Assembly: GCF_963678635.1 (NCBI RefSeq)
Contig: NC_087070.1
Span: forward strand, 53,856,617 to 53,920,616
From: Symsagittifera roscoffensis
Taxonomy: Eukaryota > Xenacoelomorpha > Acoela > Convolutidae
DNA length: 64,000 bases
Reading direction: 5' to 3'
Position numbers and translations under genes: made by a program. The notes under the pieces were generated by a model. The model saw only the letters and a program-made list of their open reading frames with translations, ran no database searches and had not been told where the DNA came from. Below, in pieces: positions 40,701 through 52,700 of the stretch. Positions within the stretch are counted from its first letter, which is position 1; every line of letters begins with the position of its first letter.

Positions 40701-43700
40701 CCTAAATCCGCCCAGGTCTCTATCAGCAATGTTTTTTATACCTCGCAATGGTTTGTATACATCGAACCCCCCAGGAAGGCCTTTGTGTTCTCGCTAGAAT
40801 TCTTAGCAAGAAAAAAACAAGGTCGTAACTAATGAGTTTTCTGGTGAGCGAAGAAAAGACAGTGTGTCAAAAAAGACGAAAACTGAAAGATTGAAACAAA
40901 GTTCACAAACAGTTACGGCGCCATTTTAAAGTTGACTTTTTAATGTTTTCATTTTGCGTATTTTATGACATTGAATTCTGCTTTTAAATACCGAAATTTA
41001 TGGCAGTTCGTTATTCTTTGTTGACTTGTAATTTCCGATAATTAAGTTTAATTTACGTATGAATTGAAATGTTGTCAATCGGCCAGCTACCCGAAACCGA
41101 TCTACCTCAGTACCGAAACGAGGCAGAAAAACTTTGATCTTCCACTTTAAGTCTTCCACTTTAAGTTTTACCTTTATAAAATCTTCCACCCCAGCTTATA
41201 ATTTGAAAGGGGGTTGAGAAATTAGACGATAAGCAAATTAGACGGAAGTACTTAAAAGGAAATTAGACGGTTTTGCAAAACTGCAATTGTGAGAAAATAA
41301 CTTTGTTTGCACCCAAATTGTGTTAGAAAAATAAAATGGTTTGTAGACAACAGTTCAATTTCGGTGGCCAAAAACTTTACAAGTCAATCATGCATAATTT
41401 ATTCAATTCAAAACTCTCCTGTAATATTCAGATTTGACATTTTATGTTCATTTAAACTAATTGTTTTGATAGATATTGACATTTTATGTTCTTTTTGTAT
41501 TTGTGAAACTTGACTCTTAAGAAAAAATTTTGTTGGCCCTTTCCTTTTCATAGCTTTTTCGTCTAAAATGCCAGATCTGTAAAAAATATATTCCGTCTAA
41601 ATTCGTTTTTGTAGTATCCGTCTAATTTGCTCATCGTCTAATTTCCTAGGCCCCAATTTAAACTAAAAGGCTAAGCGCTGCGCATGAAATGTCCGATTCT
41701 TTTTGACAACCAATTCCAACTTAGACCCAAGTTAACAAACATCCCCCACTCCAAACTGCTTTGGGGGAGGGGATGTAAACTGGGGCGCTAGTCTATTTAC
41801 CATAGACGTATAAGTTCATCTTGATAGAGGTCTCTCTCTCCCTGTTCCTCACAGAGCACTCGTACTCCCCGTTGTTGTCCAGAGTGGCTCCTATGATTTC
41901 CAACTTGGCACCCTGGAACCGGTAAAAGTAGTTGCCTGTCTCCGCATTTGGAACTGTCCAAGTGTACGTCAGCAGGTCGTAGCTGAACAAAAAACGGAAA
42001 CAATGAGCAATGGTGAAAAGGATACGTCCCCGTCTCTAAGTCGAATGGTCCGTTGTACGAGGCCCATCTTGATTCGTGCCCGTTGATTGAGGGCGAGGCA
42101 ACATTACCCAGACCCGAAAAATACCCAAAAGTTGCAAGCAGTTCTTAAGCAGTAGCATTAACTTTGCTAAGTTTCAACAGCAAACTAATGATAATTTTTG
42201 CATGTTTGTTGCTTCCTGTTAAGTTAAATAGTTGAAGTTATTTGTTTCGATGCTGCTCTATAGAATGATTTCAATCTGACCAACTGGCCAAAATCATAAA
42301 CATTTTTATTCCGACCCTTGATAATGGGAAGGAACTTTGTATTCGGGTGTGTTCTGTTTTTTCTTATTTTCCACGCAAAATCAGGTGCCACAAATCAGGG
42401 GCGGATCTAGGATTTTTTCGAGGGGGGGGGGGGCGTCCGCCCCCCCCCCCCCCGCTCCCCCCCTAAATCCGCCCCTGCCACAAATAATCATCAGACTGGG
42501 TTGAGCGATATAGCATATCAAAACCCTTTCAGTCGTGATTCCAACGACATCAAAAAACTCCCCAAAAAAATCGCAGTCTCGAGAAAAAATCGGTTTGAAA
42601 TTTTAGATTTTTCGTTTGACCGAATTAAGTGACGATAACTTGTTAGATTGCTCATTTGGGTTAAGAAATTTTAATTTTTCCTAACGGAAGTTAGTTTTGA
42701 AGGCTATATTCATACTTACCTGGCAAAAAAAGTTTTTGGAAAAAATACTAGGAATAATATTTGGATTAAAAAATATTGGTAAAAATAGAAAAAAAAATCG
42801 ATTTTTTTTTCTTTTTTTTTGTTTGTTATTCTTTTTTTAAGACAACTGTTGTCGATCATGCCTAAATTACTATTTTTGCCTGTGTATATTTTTCTTATCA
42901 CACCACGTACAAAAACTACACTAATTTAAAGAACTTAACAATTTGAATAACTTTATTTGTAGTTTTTATGAATATGGTCTGAACATTCTGTGCTACTTGC
43001 ACAGCAACCGGCTGTTTTGGTTTTTGTATGGATAGGTAATCCAGCAAGTTTAAAATTGCATTGAGCTATACTTGTGCGAGCGCGCTAGCGCGTCATCGAT
43101 GCGCCAAACTGCCAGATCACTTAATGCCAGATTGAACTGTCCGCATGATTTTATATACCACGCAGCTTGATATTTAAACCAAAAATTGATTTAAAACCAA
43201 ATGACAAAACTGTTACTAAAAAAATGATCTAGTAGAAAAACCAGTTCATTCTCCTCCTAGTTGTATTGCTTAACTAAAGGTTAGTTGAGATCTGAACGCT
43301 TGCTTAGTTTATTAACCTTTAAATAAGCTCAATCTAATCAACTTGTTTTAATAATGTTTGAAAACTAGAGATAAAAGTTTTACTACTGTTTACGGCTCTT
43401 ACCCTCCATCTGCAATACAACACATAGTGATGTTTCTCGATGCTCGAATACTATACTCCAAATTCTCGTTGGTCGGGAACTTGAACGAGAGATCGTTCAT
43501 CGTCGGCAGATCCCGGCTCCTCCGGATTGTCACCGGCGGTCCGTAGACGAAGTCGTAGCTCCCTGTCTCCTGCTCATACTCTTTCTCGTTCCGCACGACA
43601 CACTTGTATACTCGGTTCAAGTCGCTCGGGTTCGGCTTAATCATATAGAGGTTGCCGTTATTCTCGTCAATAATGAAGCGGTCGTTTTCCTCGATAAATT

Positions 43701-46700
43701 CCTGCTCGTCAAGCAGAGTTCCGTTCGGAAGAAGGCGTTGTCGTGTCCAAAAGAAATCCAGATCTAAAAATATTTAAAATTTTTTTTTACGGGTAGTTCT
43801 ATTTTGGGAAGTTAACTAAATGAATTTACAAACCCCGCCAACAATTTTACTGCCTGGGAGAGCACCATTGGACCTAGAGGTCATTCAAAGGTGGTGCGTG
43901 AAATTTAAGTTGTATCTTTTTGATGCTCTGTATTTGATACAATGTTTGAACTTAGAATTATTTGATTCTTTAGAATTCATTATTACGTGGATTTCGCCTA
44001 AAACGCAAAAAGGAACATTTACCAATAAAAAATTAGAAAAAAATTTGGATCTTACAAAAATAAAAAAGAAAATATTTCTTAAGAGATCTTCGTTTTCCAG
44101 AAAATAGCAGTCTAAAAAGTTATGGTTGAATCTATCAGCTTGCTGGGAGGAAAGTTTTCTGATACTTTCCAGAAAATTAGGATTATCAGAAATAATTAAT
44201 TGCTCGTCAAATTAATAATTAAGAGCTCGTCAAATTAATAGCTTGGAAGATCGCCATGAAACCTTTTGGTCTGTTTTCAGACATCTCTGGCTATTTAGAG
44301 GGCCTTTTTGTTCCAACTTGGTTTGAAATAGCTTCCACGAACAATTCAAACGGTTTCGTAATATGTCCAATCTAAACCAATTCATTCTTACTTTTGAAGA
44401 ATTCGGGTCTGTTACAAGCAATCACTGCTACTCCATTTGAGGACACGACTTCGATTCTTGCGCCTCCTGTGAACTCATCGACGTCTAAAACAGAAAACAG
44501 CTTGGTGTTCGAAGTCTCGAGAACATTACTGAGTGAAAGCCTATTGACGAGGATTATGATTTCTATTTATTCATTGAGGACTTCTAATTACTAGTGCTCG
44601 ATTTCTGTATGGATAGGTTTGATGCGTGTGTGCTGTTACTTCTTTCAACCTTATAACCAAGACACACCAGACTAGGAGTGGCCGTTTGCTGTGCAAATAG
44701 TAAACAAATCCAATCACAAACAAAAAAATGATTTGCTTAAAAATCTATTTTTGGGGTTTTCCAAGTTTTCAAAAATCCCAATAATTTTCTGGACTCACGT
44801 GCTGTGTATAGATTTCTGGTCCTGCTGATGCTGGTTCCGGCGATGTTGGTTGCAGAACAGTAGTAAGCACCGGCGTCCTCCTCCGTGGGGGTGTTGATCG
44901 ACAGCAGACCCCCAGCTATAGCGATGTGCTTGTTCTCCGGGCTTGTGACCTGAATCTCCTGTCCGTCTTTGAACCAACTACACAACAAAAATTACCATAA
45001 AAAAGAACTACATGACGAAATTTTTTACGCCGCCCGAAATTTCAACACCGCATCATATACTAATTCTAGTTATATGAGTTGTTCTAACTGAGGTTTAGGA
45101 AAGCCTTTAATTTCAGTCATTCATACTGCAGCAATATCGTTTCAGGTTTCCAGATTTTGCTATTTTAAATAAGGGCGGAATAAGTAAAAAAGCTTTACAA
45201 AGTCTAAATTCGATCATACAACCTGTCCTATTTTCTAGACAAATACTCATCCGTTCAAAATTTGTTTTTGAAATTAATAAACAATAATTCAGCGATGTTT
45301 AAAATTACATTAAAAAGAGAGTAAAACTTTCCAACTCTCATCAATATACTATTTCCCGCTTATCGTTATAAGCCATAGTGTATCTCCCGGTCTGCGGGGG
45401 GGGGGGTTCATAGGGATTGGTACATATGTGTAGCCAAGTGGCGCTTCAAAATTAATCATTTGCTTACGTAAACCTCTCTTGAACACATTTTAGTTTGCTT
45501 AGTTTGCGAATCGTTTGGCTCTTTTAGGTGACTTTCTTCGCAGTTCTTGTTTTACGGTTCAAAGCTCGTGCAATTTCCGAAACAGTCTCTCCATTCCCCG
45601 GAAATACTGTGATCTTGTTTTTTCTTCGTTTGTCAAATCACAATTTGGCCCATTTTGATAATTCAAGCAACAAAAACAAGAGTAATGTAAAATAAACAGT
45701 AGTCCTAAAACGATGCGGCAGTTGGAAAACACGAGCTCAGCTGGTGAAATCCCATTTGTAGCACGGTTCATTTATACAAAAAAAAATCGGTCCCATTTGT
45801 ACCAAAATTATTCAACTCGATTTCTGATTGCTCAAATTGTGATAGGACGAATCATAAAATTAGTTTTCTCCTGTTCAAATAGCAGAAAACTAAACAGCAG
45901 AATAGTGACCGCCGCAGTTCCACCAACGTGTTGCGAGCTTGCCAGCAGAGGGTAGGACTATATACGGAAATTAGATCCGGTTATCGCCGACAAAGAGCGA
46001 CGCGCGTATAGCGCGCTCACCGGCGACCTTAAACCAAGAGCTTAAAATAGTCGGTTTAGTACTCTTTTGCCACCTGAATTCTTTTTGGTACTAACGCGAT
46101 TGATTTTTTATTTTGGTACAAAAGGGACTGATTTTTCTATTTGGTACTTGTGAATACCCATCTCTCAGCTTCGGCTATGCACGAACAAATAAGTAAAAAA
46201 AAATCAGCGGAAATTTTTTATATAAAAAAATTCACCAGAAGCTCAGCTTCAAGATGGATTTTGCCCTTAGCAACATTTGTCTTGAAGAATGGAGCGGAGA
46301 AAAAAGGCGGCGACAAAAATAAAAATTTTTTAAAACTTTTTAACTATGCGAAACTTGTAGAATTATGCGACAACCAGTGGTTCAATTGCTCAAAACAAGT
46401 TCGGCCAAAAAATGCAGCGGAGCACTTGTTTGCTTCTTGTAAATGATACTTTAGAAGTTAAAACCCATTCTATGTCCTCCATTATGACTTGAGCCTGTTT
46501 GAATAAGTCGTCGAATTATATTATGGCGAAAGTGATGACACGATTAAATTGATATTTTTTTTGTTGAGTTTTTACTCAAAATTAAATTGAGTTTTTCAGT
46601 TGCATAGCCAAAAAGTGATATCAAGTTAAAGCGTTGGAACAACGAAAAAAAAACACAATTTCACTCTGTTTTTCGTCAGTTTTGTTAAATAGTTTGATAC

Positions 46701-49700
46701 AACAGTCAACGAAATGAAGCTGCAGCTTAAATTTGCGAACCATATATTTGATCGAGAGGTAAAAAAAGTATTATAAAACAAATTAATGTTTGAATTTTTT
46801 TGAACCAATTATTTGATTAGTAAGTTCCCGATTGATTTGAGCAAAAAAACAATAGTATTTACTTGCTTTCATAAGATGAAACTAACTGTAAGAGATTATT
46901 ATGTCTTGTGACTTGTTTCTAATTCCCTTAAAGAGAGCAATAATTCATCGAGCCATATAATAAGCGAAGACATGCTAGAAAATGGTGCAAGCATTGTAGA
47001 CATTTAAAAAAAGTAAAAAACAACCATTGGGTTACACGAGATTAGCACTTATGCTATATATTTTCGCCAGTACTTTTGACTAGAACTTTTGTAGTACTTT
47101 CGCTAAAAATTTATCAGCTGTTTCAGTTAAAACTGTTTTTTTTTAATGTTAGTAATTTTCGCTCACAATAAGCCTCAAATAAGCCTCACTGTCAATGTTT
47201 CTAAGACTCAAGCATAGTCTCCATAAAAGCGCTAGTTTTTCTCCAAGTCATCATTAACAGGTTTTTGGTAGTTCCGTATATTGTCCGTATACTTCCGTAT
47301 ATTATCGAATACAAAGCTATCATAGGTGTTGTAAATTTCAAATGATTCTTTCCTGGTTAAATCTTGTCTCAATGTATACAGATCCGCAGCGTTTTTTCTT
47401 GATTTGCAATAACTTTTTCTTTATATGTACAGCGTGTTCTTTCAAAATAAGTTGCAATCAAAAACATAGCCAACAAAAGTGTAAGATCCGATTTTTTTTC
47501 GTCGAAGTTGGCGATGCTAATTTTATTTTTGTTAGTTTCAAAAATCACAACTTTTGTCATACCGCTAGTTTTTGTCAATTTTTAGAGCAAATCAATCATC
47601 TAATCTATTTGAATTAAGACCGTTACTTGAGTGCAATTCTTGTTTAAGGTTTGCTGTTATAACAGTATCATCAGCAAATAAATATTTTACGAGAATTTGA
47701 TTTTATCAAAAACACCGTTTAAAAATGATTTTATCAAAAACACCGGACCGAGGACAGAACCTGGTGGCACTTCTTATGATACGAATGTCAGATTTGGTTG
47801 AGTGTGTGTTGGTTTCATTTAATTATGACTTAAACAAACTATACCTTGGTCCGCAATATCCATAAAGAAATTTTTTAGTGAAAACAACTTATATGAAATG
47901 AGTCAAAATTTTTTGTAAAATCAATCAAGGTACTCTAAATCTGCTTTTTTTTGCAAATTTATTTGTTTTTTTTCCACCAGACTAATGAACGAAAACATTT
48001 TTTTTGTTTTTTTTTCGATAAGCTTTATGCATAACTGACATAATTTTGTTGTTTTACAGGAAAACAATCAATTGATTTTGAATACATTTTTTTCAGTACA
48101 TTGCTGAAAATTGGAAACAGTGAGTTGGGGCGATAATTAGAGCAATCAATTTCGACGGCTCATTCTTGTTCAAATGAAATTTTTAGGCACTTTTTTCATA
48201 GCCCGTTTGAGTAACAGCGTCAAAAAAATGCAATTACAGCCCTCATGGATTTAAGGAATGAATAAAAAAGCCAAATTATTTTACCAAGAGTTTGTTTTTT
48301 TGTTCCGAATTTTGCAACGAAAGTAACGGAATACTTGTGCTCGGGGTGTGTTTTTTTCTTCAGACAAATTTCGAATTTTTCACTAACCATTTTTGTTATG
48401 TAAAATGGTTTTGCTGTCCGGAGCTTAAATTTCAAAAAATATTTCACCTGTGTTAATTTTTTGTAAAATAATAGGGGTTTAATGATTGCCAGTTTTGGCG
48501 GACTTGGTACAATTAACGCGCGTTACCTTTCCCGTTAATCTGCCTTAGAAATCGTTCGAAGTTGGTGAATAAAGTTTATTTGCCATATTTGATTTGTTAC
48601 TAGGAGCAAACTCTATCATTTTGTAGTTTATATAGTGTGTGGGGGTGATGATGTTCACAAAAAGCCTTAAATTAAAAAAATTTCTGTTTATTTTATTAGT
48701 TTTTTTTTTCATGTTATTACTGCTCCATAGAACTTGAAATCAGCCGGAACAATCAGGGTTTCACCCTGAAACGAGGAGTCCTGTTCATTTATGTATTTAC
48801 TTGTATATGCAAAAAAAAGTGTAGATAGTGAATGTCCTGCTATCCACACCTCTTGTGGCTTTTTGACGTAGATGGTCGAGATTTTTCGTGACTTAGGCGA
48901 CAAAAAAGCTTCAGAAGAAGAAAAATCGAATATATTGAAAAAAAAAACTGGAGAAATCAAAGAGAAAGAATACGATAATGACTTTGCCAATGACGTTTCT
49001 TGACAAATTTTGGAATTTGATTTTTTGGGCGAACAGTTTCTTCAGTTGCTATGACATTTTCTGTTGCTAAATAATTGAAGTTTTTGAAAAATTTAACTTT
49101 TAAAATTTTAGAACGTCCCAATTTAACACTTGATTGATTTATTGATTTGAGATTTTTGTCGGCTCTTCTACTGTTTGACAGAATTATTGGTCTGTTCAAA
49201 TGACTAATTTGGAGTTTCGTTTACTAATATTTTCATCAGTTTGCGAATATTGTTTTTGCACTTGGTTTGTTTGTTTGTTTTTTTAAAACGCACATTTTGG
49301 TGATGCAATTAAGGATTGTACATGTTGCCGTTGTTTTCTATTAGCTCGCCAAATTTTTTGATTTGGTTAATGTTTTAAGATCCATTTGTTTTGTTTTGCA
49401 TTTTTTCTGGATTTCCCGGTTTATTCATGGTTTACAGTCCCTTTCTTTTATGGATTTATCCGCTTTTTGTTTACCTTGATTCAGCTTCAAATGTTTGAGC
49501 CATTTTCGTTCATCTGAAATTCTTTTAACACAGCCAAATAAGCGAGTTTGAATTTTTGCCCAGTTGATATATACTTTTCCAGTTTTACCTAAACTGGGTA
49601 CTGGGTTCCTGTACTCAACAAATATGTTTCTTTCATAATTTCTTTTCATAACTAGTAACTATTGTGATAAGGTCACTGGTTTCAGATTTGTAACTTGATG

Positions 49701-52700
49701 CTGTTATTTGTTAGTTTTCAAAGATTAAACCAATTCAAGTAACGGCATTATGGTTTCATGGGTCATTGTAAGCTCGCCGGGGTACAAAAAACAAACATTT
49801 TTTGGGTCACATAAAAAACTGTCATTATCAAAGTTGGTGTGGAAATCTCTACAAATAAAAAAGTATCTTTTGACTTCGAGTTCTAGAGCTAGAAAATGCT
49901 TAGCTAAATTTTCAAAAATGTCTATTTGGCCTTTTGGGCTCCTGCACAAAACCGTCGAAATTCCTATTCTTTTTAAGAGTTTTTTTTCATCTGGATTTAA
50001 CGATTAAAAACTGAAATCGATCGAGTTCGATTTTTCTGATGAAGCTGTTTTAATAAATCCTGTTTGGACAAAAAACTCTATTCTTCCTCCCTTCTTTTCT
50101 CTACTGCATGTAATTAAATCGTGATACCTTTCTAATCTAAAATTATTGTTTGGTGAGTTTTTATTCAGCAAGGTTTCTGATAGCGCTTAAAATCAATTTG
50201 TGCTACTTTTTCGAGCTGTGATTTAAACATATAGGAAGTTTTGTGTGATCTCATTTTTTTTACAAGAAATTTGGTTGCCTTTCTTTGTTCTTCAATGAAA
50301 CTTCATTTTCTTTTCGCTGTAGTATTTTTCATACTATAATCTCTTTGATCGTTTTTACTTCTTCAAATACTTAAATATTGTTCCAGACCAGTTGTTTTTT
50401 TCTTTTTTCTGAAAGAAAAGTTGTTACTCTAACTGTGTCATCATGTTATATGTATGCCCGGTTAGCCGAAGAAAATCTCAAACCAATCAAGTGCAACAAA
50501 AAATTTCATACCAACTGAGGAATTTGTTCGCCCAAAACTTGGTAAGGAAAGTCACGAATGAATTCATTATTGTAGTTTTTCTCTTTGATTTCTCCAGTTA
50601 TTGTTGATAGATTTGATTTTTGTTCTTCTGAAGCTTTGTCAAGGAAAATCTCGACCCTCTGAGTCAAAAAGTTACGAAAGGTGTGCATCGCAGGACATTC
50701 GCAACCTACACTTTTTATTATGTTGTACAAAATGATTTATAAGTGAACAAAACTGCTCGTATCAGGATGAAACCCTGAATGTTCCAGCTACCTTGTAAGG
50801 TTTATGGAGCAGTAATAACATGGAAAAACTATTTGTAATAAAATAAATCGTAACTTTTTTTTAATTTAAGTTTTTTTTTGTGAAAATCATTCGCCCACAC
50901 ACCCTAGAAACTACAAAATCATAGACTTTGCTCCTTGTAACGAAATACTTATGGCAAATAAGCTTCCTTTAACCAATTTGGAAGAATCTAAGACTGATTA
51001 AATCTCCGCTTGCGCGTTAATAACGCGAAATATATCGCGCGGTAATTGTCCCAAATTGGCCAAAAAGGTAACCTTTGAACCCCCATAACTGTACTAAAGA
51101 TGATCACAGGTGAAATATATATTTTTTCAAATTTAAGCTCAAGACAAAAATAACTTTCGAAGGAATTTAAGAAAATTTGTCAAAAATGGCTGGTTAAAAA
51201 GTCGAAACTTATCTGATGAAAAAAAAACAATCCGAGCACAAATATTCCGTTAGTTCCGTGACGAAAGTCGGAACAGGAAACCTTAATTTTCAAAAGCTCC
51301 ATTGGGAATTTCAAGCTCAAAAGCTCTCTCTAGAACTTCTTTTCATTATACAAATGAGCATATCAATAACTCCGACCTTTACCTATGGAACACAATGTTT
51401 TTCAATGATCGAGTTTTACCAAAGCTTAAAATAGTCCTGAAAAGTTGTACTTCATCTTTGAGATGTGGAAATCAACAAGGAACGTGATTTTGTTCCGACT
51501 TTCGATACGAAAGTAACGGAATATTTGTGCTCGGGGTGGGTTTTTTTTCATTCAGACAAATTTCGACTTTTTAACTAGCCATATCTGATGTAGTTTTTTA
51601 TATCATTCAAAAGGTATTGTTGTCCTGAGCTTAAATTTGAGAAAATATTTCACCCGTGATTCTTTTTCGTAAAGTTATGCGGGTTTAAAGATTGCAATTT
51701 CGGCCAATTAGGGACAATTAACGCGCGATATATTTCGCGCTAATAACGCGTAAGCGGAGATACAATCCGTCTTAGAAAGCGTTCCAAGTTGGTTGAAATA
51801 AGCTCATTTGCCATAATTGATTTGGTACAAGGAGCGAAATTTATCCTTTTGTACTTTATATGGCGTGTGGGGGATAATTTTTATATAAAAAAATTTCGAA
51901 TTTTTTTTTTTTTAATTTTATTTAATTTTTTTAAAGTTATTACTGCTCCATAAACCTTAAAAGGCAGTCGGAACATTCAGGGCTTCGCCCTGATACGAGC
52001 AGTTTTGTTTGTTTCTTAGCGTATAATTAAGAAAGCCTATGGTTTTCTAAGCTTAATTACAAGGAAATATGAACTACCGTATATCGTGAATCATCATTTT
52101 CAAACTTGCTAGACGCTTGAAAACGGACTAAAATGTCAAATGGCGAATTGTACCAAGCTTAGATTTGAAAGCTAAAGTTATTGATTCTATAGTTTATATA
52201 GCTTAGAAACAGTGTATATTTCTTCTGCAAGAATGAATACGCACTTTTCTGGTCGTTACTGTAGAGGTAGAAGTGAACATGGTTTTAAATAACCAGCAAA
52301 CGGCATAACCGAGTAGTTACTTACTGAAGCTTAACTTAGCTATGCTATTACTTACTTAAAGAGGTCGCGTTGCAGTTTGTGGCACACCAGAGCAAGTTTC
52401 GAACCGGCAATCAGATGATTGCTAATGCTAATACAACAAATTCGGCCACAGATTTTCACTTCGAATTTTTATTTTCAAAATTTTTTTTCCGAATTTGCGA
52501 ATGGACTGTTTTTCCTGTTCTTCTTTGAATTTTGATAATTTGCTTGCTCTGCCCATAAAAGTTCATTCAGAAAAACTTTTATATGTGGGCCTCCAAATGC
52601 AAAACAAAGCGAAAAAAAAGTTGGGAGACACTTCTCACTATTATATTTCTCATTTTGGTACCATTGCATCAGCGGTCCACTTTTCGACACGTTCTGCTCT

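Noticed and set aside
38544-41189. The similar short peptides FRVAGL/LRVAGL read from minus frames near 38640, 40700 and 41085
   Set aside because: Only six residues or about 16 bases agree and the flanks do not align, so I treat it as chance or a very short shared mobile-DNA scrap.
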